This document shows, in pieces, positions 26,650-35,275 of a stretch of 64,000 nucleotides of DNA (its first letter is position 1; every line of letters begins with the position of its first letter). Source of the stretch: Aromatoleum petrolei. GTDB taxonomy: Bacteria > Pseudomonadota > Gammaproteobacteria > Burkholderiales > Rhodocyclaceae. Made by a program: the position numbers and the translations under genes. The notes beneath the pieces were generated by a model. It ran no database searches and was not told the origin of the DNA. It worked only from the letters and a program-made list of their open reading frames with translations. The DNA is taken from contig NZ_CP059560.1 in assembly GCF_017894385.1 (NCBI RefSeq), forward strand, positions 2,666,001-2,730,000, in the 5' to 3' direction.

Positions 26650-26673
26650 GGTCGCGGTCGCGGTCGCGGTCGC
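26650..26673. repeat. four tandem GGTCGC hexamers
   Basis: Four exact copies of GGTCGC lie in the gap between the hemerythrin stop and the diguanylate cyclase start. A six-base unit could expand or contract and change the leader of the cyclase gene. Confidence 0.8.
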
Positions 26674-26689
26674 GCGCCCCGGCGCGATC

Positions 26690-27100
26690 TCAGCGTGCGG
26701 CCGTGAGGTAGGGCACGTATTCGCGGTCGGTGCCGCAGATGTGATGGATCAGCCATTCGCCATAGAGGAAAGGCATCATCTCCTGCAGTGCCGCGGCGTC
26801 GCCGCTTTCAAAGACGCGCTCGAATTCCTGCACCTGGCGGAGGATCGCGTTGTGCTCGGTCTGGTGTTCGGCGACCTTGTCGTCGGGGAAGCCGGCGCGC
26901 GTGAAGCGTTCTTCCTCGTACGCGAAATGCGTCGTCACGTAATGCGCGAGGTGGTCGAAGACGCGGCGCGCCCCGCCGGACGGGCCCTCGCCGTGCAACT
27001 GGGCGGCGAGCTCGTTGATGATCGTGATCAGTTCCGCATGCTGGCGGTCGATCTCGGCATCGTCCACAGAGTATTCGGGCTTCCATTCGAAGCGGTTCAT
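26690..27100 (-). CDS. bacteriohemerythrin
   Basis: The 136-residue single-domain hemerythrin is expected to bind O2 at a non-heme di-iron site. Iron-ligand motifs are visible in order: DAEIDRQHAELITIIN (first His/Glu helix), HYVTTHFAYEEERF (H-x3-E type), AEHQTEHNAIL, and WLIHHICGTDREYV (final His and Asp). The ATG at 27100 is 11 bases after the HD-GYP stop, so the two are co-transcribed. It may deliver or sense oxygen for its signalling neighbours. Confidence 0.92.
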   Translation of the reverse strand: MNRFEWKPEYSVDDAEIDRQHAELITIINELAAQLHGEGPSGGARRVFDHLAHYVTTHFAYEEERFTRAGFPDDKVAEHQTEHNAILRQVQEFERVFESGDAAALQEMMPFLYGEWLIHHICGTDREYVPYLTAAR

Positions 27101-27111
27101 TGCAGTGGTCC

Positions 27112-28266
27112 TCAGTTGCGGTGCCACAGGCCGCGCAGCACCACGACGGAGCCGCGGTGGCTGGAAAACGGCACCATGCCCTCGATGCGGTAGCCCTCGT
27201 TCGCGGTGTCGCGCTGGATCGGCGTCAGCATCGGCATGCCGTCGGCGCGGACGAAGGAAAATACCAGCGGGCAGGCGGTGTTCATCGTGCGCTTCTTCAC
27301 GACCGCCACTTCGCCGTTCGCCAGACGCACGGTCGCACCCGGCGGGAACACGCCGATCTCCTTGATCATCATGCTGATCAGGCGGTTGTCGGTGGCCGAG
27401 CCCTGCTCCAGCATCAGCTTGCGCATCGCCTCGGTCGATACCATCGCCTTGCGGTAGGGGCGGTCGCGCACCATCGCGCTGTAGATATCGGCGATCGCCA
27501 GCACCCGCGTCGGCAGGCTGATCGCATCGCCCGCGCTGCCGTCGGGGTAGCCCGTGCCGTCCAGCCGCTCGTGATGGTGGCGCACCGGATCGAGCCAGGT
27601 CTTCTCGCGCACGCCCAGGCCCGCGAGGATGGTTTCGCTGTCGATCGGGTGGCGCTTGATGCGTTCGCGCTGCATGGGCGTCAGCGGTGCGATCTGCTGG
27701 TCGAGCGTGTCCTGGATGTCGAGCAGCCCGATGTCGTGGGTGAGCCCGGCCTTGATCAGCGGCAGGCGCGACTCGTCCGGCACGCCCAGCTTCTTGCCGA
27801 TCAGCTCGCACAGCATTGCCGCCTGCAGATGGTGGATGACCGCGTAGGAGCTGTCGTAGTCGAGATGCAGGTTCGCCAGTGCCGAGTCGGTGTCGTGCGT
27901 GCACGCCTCCTGGATCGTCAGGGCGATGCCCTCGATGCGCGGCACGAACTCGTCGCCGAGGCTGCCCTGCTTGTGCAGGTCGAAGGTGCGCTTGAGGCGC
28001 AGCTTGAGCAGGTCGAACATCTCGAAGGAGCTGTGCTCCTCGCTCACCGACGCCACCGGCAGTGGCGCATGCGCCGGCTTGTGGTGGGCATCATTGCTGA
28101 TGAAGCAGCCGTTGGCGAGCAGCACGTCGCGCTGCTTCGCGGTGTTGATCACGAAACCGGCCTGCAGCAACAGCATCCCGGAACCGTCATACACCGCGTA
28201 GGGCAGTGGTTCGCCAAGGCGGATGTCGGTGGGCGAGACGCGTTCGAAACCTTGCCGAGGTGTCAT
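27112..28266 (-). CDS. HD-GYP c-di-GMP phosphodiesterase
   Basis: The 384-residue cytosolic protein has an N-terminal PilZ-like or DUF3391-type region (about 1-75) and an HD-GYP domain (about 140-310). The catalytic motifs THDIG near residue 175 and HHERLDGTGYPDG near 230 are intact. It likely hydrolyses cyclic-di-GMP to GMP. A C-terminal beta-rich tail (RLANGEVAVVKKR) is common in this family. First gene of the HD-GYP, hemerythrin, diguanylate cyclase cluster. Its 300-base leader has an A-rich/hairpin element (28343-28366). Confidence 0.92.
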   Translation of the reverse strand: MTPRQGFERVSPTDIRLGEPLPYAVYDGSGMLLLQAGFVINTAKQRDVLLANGCFISNDAHHKPAHAPLPVASVSEEHSSFEMFDLLKLRLKRTFDLHKQGSLGDEFVPRIEGIALTIQEACTHDTDSALANLHLDYDSSYAVIHHLQAAMLCELIGKKLGVPDESRLPLIKAGLTHDIGLLDIQDTLDQQIAPLTPMQRERIKRHPIDSETILAGLGVREKTWLDPVRHHHERLDGTGYPDGSAGDAISLPTRVLAIADIYSAMVRDRPYRKAMVSTEAMRKLMLEQGSATDNRLISMMIKEIGVFPPGATVRLANGEVAVVKKRTMNTACPLVFSFVRADGMPMLTPIQRDTANEGYRIEGMVPFSSHRGSVVVLRGLWHRN

Positions 28267-28342
28267 ATTCTTCTACTGACAGCGTATGGTCGTTCGGATT
28301 TTTGTCCGGTGCCGACAGGCTATCAGGCAAACCGGTGGAAGG

Positions 28343-28366
28343 AAAACAAAAAACCGCAAATTGCGG
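28343..28366 (-). promoter_or_regulatory. short hairpin plus T-rich run in HD-GYP leader
   Basis: On the minus strand CCGCAATTTGCGG is followed by TTTTTTGTTTT, about 75 bases before the HD-GYP start. The stem is only 4-6 bp. It could be a weak leader terminator (attenuator) or the tail of an unseen upstream RNA. The remaining 28267-28566 stretch holds only divergent promoter space. Confidence 0.3.
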
Positions 28367-28566
28367 CGCGATGCGGCACAGCAAGCCGATACATAAGACC
28401 TTGGTAATACTATCGCAGATACCCGGTACAGATATTCGCATCCGTGTTGTGGCGCAGCATGACAGACGGGCGTCGGCGCGTTCATCATGGACAGCTGCCG
28501 CAGCCACGCATCGCACTGGCACGGACCCCGCAGGCGGGCTGCCTGCCTTCGCACGGACCATCGATC

Positions 28567-29655
28567 ATGCACATCGGTATCCCCAAGGAAATCAAGACAC
28601 ACGAATACCGCGTCGGTGCCACGCCGCACAGCGTGCGCGAGCTGGTCGCCCACGGTCACCACGTGCTGGTGCAGGGCGGTGCGGGCACGGCGATCGGTCT
28701 GGCTGACGAGCACTACCGTGCCGAAGGCGCGGAGATCGTCGACTCCGCGGACGAGGTCTTCTCCCGCGCGGAGCTCGTCGTCAAGGTCAAGGAGCCGCAG
28801 CCGCAGGAATGTGCGCTGCTGCGGCCCGGTCAGGTGCTGTTCACCTACCTGCACCTCGCCGCGGACCCGCAGCAGACACGTCTGCTGCTCGCCTCCGGTG
28901 CCACCGCGATCGCCTACGAGACCGTCACCAGCCCCGCCGGCGGCCTGCCGCTGCTCGCGCCGATGAGCGAAGTCGCCGGACGCATGGCCATCCAGGCTGG
29001 CGCGAGCTGCCTCGAAAAGCCGCACGGCGGCTCGGGCGTGCTGCTCGGCGGGGTTCCGGGCGTCGCCCCGGCCCGCGTCGTAATCCTCGGCGGTGGGGTG
29101 GTCGGCTACAACGCCGCGCGCATGGCGGTCGGCCTGGGGGCCGACGTCACCGTCGCCGACCGCTCGCTCGACCGCTTGCGCCGCCTCGACGAGTTCTTCG
29201 CCGGGCGTATCCGCACCCGCCATGCGACTGGCGGCGCGATCGAATCCCTGGTGCTGAAGGCCGACCTCACGATCGGCGCCGCGCTGCTGCCCGGTGCGCG
29301 TACGCCGCGGCTCGTGCCACGCGACTGGCTGGCACGCATGCAGCCCGGTTCGGTGCTGGTCGACGTCTCCATCGACCAGGGTGGCTGCTTCGAGAGCAGC
29401 CACCCCACCACGCACGCCGACCCGACCTACGTCGTGGACGGCATCGTGCACTACTGCGTCGCCAACATGCCCGGCGCGGTCGCGCGCACCTCCAGCTTCG
29501 CCCTCAACAGCGCCACCCTGCCCTTCGTCCTCGCGCTCGCGGACAAGGGCTGGCAGCTCGCGACCGCAGAGGATCCGCACCTCGGCGCGGGCGTGAATGT
29601 GGACGCCGGGCGCATCGTCTGCCCGGCGGTTGCCGAGGCCTTCGCAACGGCCTGA
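28567..29655 (+). CDS. ald: alanine dehydrogenase
   Basis: The 362-residue NAD-dependent enzyme interconverts L-alanine and pyruvate plus ammonia. Visible: [17 protein letters not shown] at the start, the substrate-binding lysine in VVKVKEPQ, catalytic His in FTYLHLAAD, the Rossmann loop [17 protein letters not shown] near residue 170, and the Asp in [13 protein letters not shown]. The ATG at 28567 gives the standard family length; the frame is open upstream to 28444. Single plus-strand gene; an imperfect GC hairpin (about 29664-29705) follows the stop. Confidence 0.95.
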   Translation: MHIGIPKEIKTHEYRVGATPHSVRELVAHGHHVLVQGGAGTAIGLADEHYRAEGAEIVDSADEVFSRAELVVKVKEPQPQECALLRPGQVLFTYLHLAADPQQTRLLLASGATAIAYETVTSPAGGLPLLAPMSEVAGRMAIQAGASCLEKPHGGSGVLLGGVPGVAPARVVILGGGVVGYNAARMAVGLGADVTVADRSLDRLRRLDEFFAGRIRTRHATGGAIESLVLKADLTIGAALLPGARTPRLVPRDWLARMQPGSVLVDVSIDQGGCFESSHPTTHADPTYVVDGIVHYCVANMPGAVARTSSFALNSATLPFVLALADKGWQLATAEDPHLGAGVNVDAGRIVCPAVAEAFATA

Positions 29656-29765
29656 GGCCGCGCGGGCGGGGCATCGGGCGGATGGGGGAGCCCGAATGCC
29701 GCCGTACGTGCCCCCGGATGAACCAGTTTGGGGCGTACCGTTCGGACGCCGGCGTGGACGTGAAA

Positions 29766-29802
29766 AGGCCAGAACCCTTGCGTTGCTTGGGATTTCTGGC
29801 CT
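29766..29802 (-). terminator. intrinsic terminator of tRNA-Leu
   Basis: Arms AGGCCAGAA (29766-29774) and TTCTGGCCT (29794-29802) form a 9-bp stem. On the minus strand TTTTC follows. It lies 27 bases beyond the tRNA 3' end, as expected for its terminator. Confidence 0.8.
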
Positions 29803-29828
29803 AGATCGGTCTTCCGGGTACTGCTGAA

Positions 29829-29913
29829 TGGTGCCTTGGGCGAGACTCGAACTCGCACGTCTTGCGACACTACCCCCTCAAGATAGCGTGTCTACCAATT
29901 TCACCACCAAGGC
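29829..29913 (-). tRNA. tRNA-Leu (anticodon GAG)
   Basis: The 85-nt class II tRNA is read on the minus strand. The acceptor stem GCCTTGG pairs with CCAAGGC, with discriminator A and encoded CCA. The D-loop has TTGGTAGACAC, the anticodon stem-loop is CTATC-TTGAGGG-GGTAG with GAG at the anticodon, a long variable arm follows, then GTTCGAGTC in the T loop. It should read CUC and CUU leucine codons. Confidence 0.96.
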
Positions 29914-29997
29914 TTCGTCGCATTGCTGCAGTCGCGCGGGGCGAACTGCAAAGGCAGCGGAAGGGCGCGGATTATAGCCCGGGATGCCGGGGTCTCG

Positions 29998-30474
29998 TCA
30001 ATCGTCCGCGCGATACAGGGCATACACGCCCAGCAGCCCGAACCCGAGAATTAGTAGCCATTTTAGTGACGACGCAGCGCCCGATGCCGCGTACAGCGGC
30101 GCCACGCCGAAGCGCGGCACATCCGTGAGCCACCAGTGCAGCGCATTCTCGACTGCGTCGAAACACGCCGCGACCGGCAGGAGCCAGCTCAGGACGCGAC
30201 GGAACGCCGGCTCGCGCGCGGCTGTCACGCCCGCGCGCGTCGCCCACAGATAGCCGAAGAGGCCGTAGGCAAACAGCAAAGCGAAGTCCGCGGGCAGATG
30301 GCTGCGGTAACGCGCGAGATCGGCCGGTGACCAGAAGTGGACGATCTGCCCGAAGGTCCTGGGCGAGAAGGCGAACTGAAGTGCCAGCACGCCCGGATCG
30401 AGGGGGGCGAGATACCAGAAGAGACCGACGCCCAACGCCAGCGTGCTCAGTCCGGAGATCCATACGGCGCGCAT
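29998..30474 (-). CDS. four-helix membrane protein of unknown function
   Basis: The 158-residue protein has about four hydrophobic helices: near 5-25 (WISGLSTLALGVGLFWYLAP), 65-85 (FALLFAYGLFGYLWA), 100-115 (VLSWLLPVAACFDAVENAL) and 135-153. An AAAAAAGGAG site precedes the ATG at 30474; the longer frame to 30939 is not membrane-like. I do not recognise a named family. It lies next to gene fragments and has no clear operon partner. Confidence 0.6.
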   Translation of the reverse strand: MRAVWISGLSTLALGVGLFWYLAPLDPGVLALQFAFSPRTFGQIVHFWSPADLARYRSHLPADFALLFAYGLFGYLWATRAGVTAAREPAFRRVLSWLLPVAACFDAVENALHWWLTDVPRFGVAPLYAASGAASSLKWLLILGFGLLGVYALYRADD

Positions 30475-30553
30475 CGCAGTCTCCTTTTTTGAAGCCGGAC
30501 AGGTGGTAAGGAAGATCAAGCGTGGTTCGGCTCTGTGTTGGCGGCCATGCTCA

Positions 30554-30700
30554 TCAGTCCGCCGGTATGCCGCGCAGCGCCGCCCATGCACGCAGGGCCC
30601 GGTCGAGAAGGCGCATCGCCTTCGCTTCTTCGACCGTCTCGATGGCGACGAGCGGCATGCCGGAGCGCAGGAGGGTGGAGAGCTCGAGGAAATCGGGCAT
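30554..30700 (-). pseudogene. N-terminal fragment of a Ycf46-like AAA ATPase
   Basis: The 48-residue frame from 30700 reads MPDFLELSTLLRSGMPLVAI, then ETVEEAKAMRLLDRALRAW, then a stop. This resembles the first 40-50 residues of AAA family proteins of the Ycf46 type, which normally run to about 500 residues. No ATPase motifs follow in any frame nearby, so the rest has been lost. It could alternatively be a small independent protein. Confidence 0.45.
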
Positions 30701-30826
30701 GGTAACTGGATAGGGACGGCGACGCGCGATTGTAGCCCGGACGCCGAGCGATTCAGGGTTCGGTGGCCAGGTTGAGCGGGGTCCGGCGAGCACGAGACGC
30801 GACGGTTTTCCCCGCCCTCTAATGTG

Positions 30827-31039
30827 TCATCGGCAGGCACCGCGTCCGAATACTGGCGGGCGATGCGCCTGCAGCACCTGCAATGGCGCCGGCTGAACTC
30901 CGACCACAGCCTTGCGGTGTTCGCCGATGAAGTCGGCATCGCCGACGCCAGCTACCTCGGGAAGATGTTCAGGCGGCGCTTCGGACAAACCCCGGCCGCG
31001 TTCCGGTGGGATGCGCGGGAACGCCGTCGCCCTGCGTGA
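30827..31039 (+). pseudogene. C-terminal remnant of an AraC-family regulator
   Basis: About 65 residues match the second half of an AraC DNA-binding domain: RLQHLQWRRLNSDHSLAVFA, then DEVGIADASYLGKMFRRRFG, then QTPAAFR. The N-terminal domain and most of the first helix-turn-helix are missing, and no start gives a full domain. A decayed copy is more likely than a functional gene. It ends 20 bases before the stop of the convergent EamA gene. Confidence 0.65.
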
Positions 31040-31059
31040 GCGTCGCTTGAGGGAGCGGG

Positions 31060-31911
31060 TCAGCTGCGCGTCGCGCGCCGGCCCCATTCGGCGGCGGCGA
31101 TGATCATCGCCGCCGCCAGCGCGATGTTGGGCTGCAGGGGCTGGCCGGTGGCGGTGACGAGGACGACGGTCGACAGCAGCGGCGTGAGGAAGGCGAACAC
31201 CGCGATGCGGCGCGGGTCGCCCTTCTTGAGCGCGGCATCCCACAGGAAGAATGCCCCGCCGAGCGGGCCGGCGCCGAGCAGGGCGAGGCTCGCGAGATCC
31301 CTGGCCGTGAGCGTGGCTGCGGGTTCGAAGAGCGCGTGGCAGATCAGCGACAGCACGCCCGAGAGCGCGGCGAAGCTGCCCACTGCGGCGGTCTCGAAGG
31401 GCGCGACACGGCGAGTGCCGAGCGAATAGGTCGCCCAGATCAAGGCCGAGCCGAGGGCGAGGACATAGCCGGGATGGAAGGCGCCGTCCGCGACGTCGGC
31501 GCCGGTCTTGCCACCCAGGATGGCGATCGCCGCACCGGCGAAACCGAGCGTGGCGGCGCCGAGGTGGGCGGCGCGCAGCCGCGTTCCGGGTAGGATCGCC
31601 GGGGCCAGCAGGACCATGCCGAGCGGCCACAGGTAGTTGATGAGGTTGGCCTCGACCACCGGCGCACTGCGCAGCGCGAGAAACAGCAGCAGATGGAAGC
31701 CGAACAGCCCATACACGCCCAGCAGCAGGGTCGGCAGTGGGATCTTCCACGCCGCGAAGCGGAAGCGCGATAGCGGCAGCGCGATCAGGCTGCCGAGCAG
31801 CAGGCCGACGCCGGTGAGGAGGAAGGGCGGCAGGTGGGCGAGTTCGACAGCGAGGAAGGCCAGCACGGACCACAGCGCGATCGCGGAGAGGGCTTGGAGA
31901 TCGGATTTCAT
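31060..31911 (-). CDS. EamA/DMT-family transporter
   Basis: The 283-residue protein has ten predicted transmembrane helices in two EamA repeats. The first begins ALSAIALWSVLAFLAVELAH; the second contains LGSALIWATYSLGTRR near residue 150. The overall pattern, including LRSAPVVEANLINYLWPLGM, resembles the YddG-type aromatic amino acid and drug exporters. I start at 31911; an ATG at 31935 adds eight residues. An intact AraC-type regulator gene lies just upstream on the same strand across a MITE-like palindrome, a common transporter-regulator pairing. Confidence 0.85.
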   Translation of the reverse strand: MKSDLQALSAIALWSVLAFLAVELAHLPPFLLTGVGLLLGSLIALPLSRFRFAAWKIPLPTLLLGVYGLFGFHLLLFLALRSAPVVEANLINYLWPLGMVLLAPAILPGTRLRAAHLGAATLGFAGAAIAILGGKTGADVADGAFHPGYVLALGSALIWATYSLGTRRVAPFETAAVGSFAALSGVLSLICHALFEPAATLTARDLASLALLGAGPLGGAFFLWDAALKKGDPRRIAVFAFLTPLLSTVVLVTATGQPLQPNIALAAAMIIAAAEWGRRATRS

Positions 31912-31979
31912 GCCCTTGAGCGTAGTCGCGGGCAAGGCGGCGTGCCGCCGGTGTGTCGTCGCGTTTCGCCGGTCGGCTC

Positions 31980-32124
31980 AGAGCCTGTGAATAAATCTGC
32001 TGCGCGGGTCGATTGCTGCGTTGCTCACTCGCTCACTCCTCGCCTATCCATTTGATATGTCTCGTCGTTCGCGCGCTCGCGCCTTGCACTCGACCCTGCT
32101 CGCGACGATTTCTTCACAAGCTCT
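31980..32124. mobile_element. MITE-like palindromic element
   Basis: A 145-base element between AraC and EamA genes has near-perfect terminal inverted repeats: AGAGCCTGTGAATAAAT (31980-31996) versus the reverse complement of 32108-32124, AGAGCTTGTGAAGAAAT, 15 of 17 matching. Inward the arms continue to share GGGTCGA. There is no internal gene. The right end touches the AraC stop codon. It resembles small non-autonomous intergenic repeats. Confidence 0.6.
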
Positions 32125-32813
32125 CAGTTGCGGCCGTGGCGGCGCAGCGCGGCGGTGAGGGCTGAGGGCGAATCGTAGCCGGTGCGGCGCGCCGCCTCCG
32201 CCACGCTCAAGCCACGGGCGCGCAGGATCTCCGCTTCGTCCAGGCGTAGCCGGCGCAGCCACTGCATGGGGCTGCAGCCGAGCGCCTCGACGCAGCGGGC
32301 GCGGAACTGGCTCTCGGCCAGACAGGCGCGCGCGGCGAGGTCGGACACGCTGAGCGGTTGCGACAACTGCGTCCGTGCCCATGCGGCGAGCCCGTCCCAG
32401 TCGATGTCGCGGCGTGCGCGTTCGGGCCTTGGCAGCGCGCCCCAGGACTGGGCGAGCAGCGAGGCGGCCTGCTGGCGGTCGATCGGCAGGTCCTGCGCGA
32501 GCGCCTCGGCGATGAAGCGCGCGAGCAGATCCGTCGCCGGCTCGCAGCAGGGCCGGCGCTGGCGGGCGGCCCAGCCGGCATCGGCCGAGTCCAGCACGAG
32601 GCAGCGGCTGCCCTGGCGCGACTCGAAATCGTGCCGCTCGTGGGGGGCGATGATCAGGCCCTGACCTGCCACGACGCGGGAGCCCTGGCCGTCGATCTCC
32701 AGCTCGAGTTCGCCGTGCAGGCCCCACAGCACCTGGAAATGGTCGTGCGTGTGGCTCCCCGGCGAGGGGCCGTATGCGCGGACCGACCAGCCGGGGATCG
32801 TGTGCTTGGCCAT
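32124..32813 (-). CDS. AraC-family regulator with cupin domain
   Basis: The 229-residue protein has an N-terminal cupin (about 10-95: SPGSHTHDHFQVLWGLHGEL, metal-type His cluster) and a C-terminal AraC domain with two helix-turn-helices (about 130-229: LSVSDLAARACLAESQFRAR, then GLSVAEAARRTGYDSPSALT). I use the ATG at 32813; a longer frame to 33122 lacks domain content. Likely controls the EamA exporter gene downstream. Its stop codon lies at the edge of the palindromic element. Confidence 0.88.
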   Translation of the reverse strand: MAKHTIPGWSVRAYGPSPGSHTHDHFQVLWGLHGELELEIDGQGSRVVAGQGLIIAPHERHDFESRQGSRCLVLDSADAGWAARQRRPCCEPATDLLARFIAEALAQDLPIDRQQAASLLAQSWGALPRPERARRDIDWDGLAAWARTQLSQPLSVSDLAARACLAESQFRARCVEALGCSPMQWLRRLRLDEAEILRARGLSVAEAARRTGYDSPSALTAALRRHGRN

Positions 32814-33015
32814 CCCGCCATTCTCGGCAATGGCCGGGCGGTGGGCAATGGGCGACGGTCGCCCGCCGTCGCGCGTCACGCTGCGGACCCGGGACCATGC
32901 ACCCGTTCCCGGCTGCGCATTCGAATGCCTGTTCGGGGGTTTCAGCCGGTTGGGCAGAGGCTTCACCCTGGATGTATCCATGGCGTCGCGGCACGGACGC
33001 GGAAAGCTTGACGGG

Positions 33016-35130
33016 CTACGCGCGGTCGTCCGAGAGCGGCGTTGGGGCGGCAGCGTCGCGTGCGGCGGCAGGCAGCGCATCGGCGTGATCCGGCCGAGAC
33101 GCCGCAGTATCAAGGTAAGCAAAATAGGCGCGGTCCTGGCCGACGATATGCTTCGCGACCATGTCGTGCGCGAGGAAGGCGAAGAGCGTGCCGAAGTCGA
33201 CCTTGCCGCAGCGCAATTCCTCGATCAGTGCATCCGCGCGCACGGTGAGCGCCTCGTGCATGCGGATATGCGCCGCGAGCTCGGGGTAGCTTATGCGCTG
33301 CAGCAGCGCTTCCTCGTCGCGGAAATGACGCACCATCTTCCCGTACAGCACCTCGACGGTGGCGCGAATTTCCGCCGCCGGGTGCTGGGCGGCGATCAGC
33401 GTCCAGAGCACGTTGATTTCATCGAAAAGCGCGCGATGTTCCGCGTCCAGTGTGGCGTCGCCGCTCTCGAAGGACGCGTGCCATACCAGCCTGATGAATC
33501 CCTCCTGCGTTCCCCTGTGGCCCACGACCGCATCGTCAGCCTCGACGCGATTGCGCCCGCCCTGCTTGGCGCGGTACAGGGCCGCGTCGGCGCGGGCAAT
33601 CCAGTCGTTGCGCGATTCGGCCTCGCCCAGTTCGGCAACACCGAAACTGGCCGTGACAGCGCCCACCCCGTCGATCGCGTGCGCCGCGATGCAGACCCGC
33701 GCGCGCTCAGCGAAGACCGTGGCGCTCGCCAGATCGGTCTCGGGCAGCAGCACCACAAACTCCTCCCCGCCCCAGCGCGTCAGCGAATCGGCCTTGCGCA
33801 GCGTGCTGCGCAGGCTGGTCGCCACCGCCTGCAGGACTTCGTCGCCCTTCATGTGGCCGTAGCGGTCGTTGATGCCCTTGAACAGGTCCACGTCGAGCAG
33901 GATCAGTGCGAGGGGATGGCGGTAGCGGTGCGCGCGCTCGACCTCCAGCGCGACGACCTGGTAGAACTGACGTCGGTTCCACGCCCCGGTCAGCGCGTCC
34001 GTGCCGGCGAGCGCGTCGAGCTGCTTCAGCGTCTGCAGCAGCGCCTGCTCCTTGTCGTGCAGTCGCGTCACCAGGTTGTTGAAGCCGAACAGCAGGTCGC
34101 CGAACTCGTCCTGACGCGTCACGGCCACGGGCGCGAGTTCCTGCTTGCCGTCCGCCATCTCCCGGATCGCGCGCGACGCATTCGTCAGCGGGCGCAGCAT
34201 GTGCGACAGCACCCCCAGCAGGATCAGGCTCAGCACCGCCATCGTCGCGAACGAATTGCGCCACAGCAGGCGCCGCAGCTCCGCGACCGGCTGCGATACC
34301 TCCGCCGTCGGCCGGCGCGCGACGACGATCCAACCGATGTCGGGCACCGCCGCGATGGCCGCAAGCTCGTCCTCGCCCTGCGCATCGACCGTCAGGCCCG
34401 TGCCGCGGTATCCCGTCAGCGCGCGATCGAGCATCGGATCGACGCCCGGGCCGGGTGTCGGCCGGAGCACCATCGCCGCATCGTTCGACGCCACGAACAG
34501 CTTGTCGGCTGGCGAGATCACCACGAATCCCCCGCTCTCGCCCAGCTGCGTCTGCCGCAGATCCTCGAGAAATCCCCCCTCATCGAGCCGCAGCTCGCCC
34601 GCCACCACGGCCAGCGCGCGCCCGCCGCCGTCGCGCACCGCCGCCGCCATCACGACGACGGGGGCGCCATCTCCCTCGGCGCGCTGCGGTCGGCTGATCA
34701 CCGCGCCCTGCGTGCCGAGCGCCGCCTGCAACCAATCCGCTTGCGGCGCGGCGGACCCCTCGCCCCAGGCCGCCCGCGAGCTGCCCGCCACTCGCGCGCC
34801 ATCCGGGCCCAGCACCCGCAAGCCGCGATCGAAGAGCGGATTCAGCCGCTCGCGCTCGTCCAGCCACGCCCCGAGCTGCAGCGGCTGCGACAGCAGCGCC
34901 GCCGGCAGTGTGTCCGCCAGTTCCCCGATCAGCGTGCGGCGCGCCTGAAGGGCATGGGCAAGATCGCGCGCCACATGGTTCACAATCGACAATTGCGCGT
35001 CCGCCACCACTTCATGCACGCGATCCCGCACCGTCGGCAGGATGACGAGCTGACGCACCAGAACGCCGATGACGATAAGCACGACGCCGAGCGCGATGAG
35101 GCGGAACTTGAAAGTGCGGAAGAACGACAT
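33016..35130 (-). CDS. membrane diguanylate cyclase with C-terminal hemerythrin
   Basis: Domains of this 704-residue protein: a transmembrane helix (about 8-30), a periplasmic Cache-type sensor (about 35-285), a second helix (about 300-320), HAMP (about 322-375), GGDEF (about 385-540, RWGGEEF near 453) and a hemerythrin domain (about 555-690). The hemerythrin ligands appear in LDAEHRALFDEIN, HFRDEEALL, AHIRMHEAL and HDMVAKHIVGQDRAYF. It should make cyclic-di-GMP in response to a periplasmic ligand and to O2 or redox at the di-iron site. The ATG at 35130 is chosen because a membrane helix follows directly. Confidence 0.92.
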   Translation of the reverse strand: MSFFRTFKFRLIALGVVLIVIGVLVRQLVILPTVRDRVHEVVADAQLSIVNHVARDLAHALQARRTLIGELADTLPAALLSQPLQLGAWLDERERLNPLFDRGLRVLGPDGARVAGSSRAAWGEGSAAPQADWLQAALGTQGAVISRPQRAEGDGAPVVVMAAAVRDGGGRALAVVAGELRLDEGGFLEDLRQTQLGESGGFVVISPADKLFVASNDAAMVLRPTPGPGVDPMLDRALTGYRGTGLTVDAQGEDELAAIAAVPDIGWIVVARRPTAEVSQPVAELRRLLWRNSFATMAVLSLILLGVLSHMLRPLTNASRAIREMADGKQELAPVAVTRQDEFGDLLFGFNNLVTRLHDKEQALLQTLKQLDALAGTDALTGAWNRRQFYQVVALEVERAHRYRHPLALILLDVDLFKGINDRYGHMKGDEVLQAVATSLRSTLRKADSLTRWGGEEFVVLLPETDLASATVFAERARVCIAAHAIDGVGAVTASFGVAELGEAESRNDWIARADAALYRAKQGGRNRVEADDAVVGHRGTQEGFIRLVWHASFESGDATLDAEHRALFDEINVLWTLIAAQHPAAEIRATVEVLYGKMVRHFRDEEALLQRISYPELAAHIRMHEALTVRADALIEELRCGKVDFGTLFAFLAHDMVAKHIVGQDRAYFAYLDTAASRPDHADALPAAARDAAAPTPLSDDRA

Positions 35131-35275
35131 GGGTAGGTCGCGACGGTGCGGGCGGTGCGCCCAGTGTATCCACGTCCTGCGCGCGTTCAAGCATCGGGAG
35201 CTCGCGCCCGGCGCTCCACGGCAACAGGGAAGCGACTTGATGGATTCGCTTCCGCCGGGCTTGCTCGATCCTTGC

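Noticed and set aside
26650..26673. CRISPR-like array
   Set aside because: The hexamer units have no spacers and there are no cas genes in the window.
28328..28366. Possible c-di-GMP-I riboswitch (AGGCAAACC near the HD-GYP and ald genes)
   Set aside because: Only a nine-base fragment of the consensus matches, on the ald strand, and the rest of the conserved core (tetraloop receptor and GACGCAAAGCC-like part) is absent.
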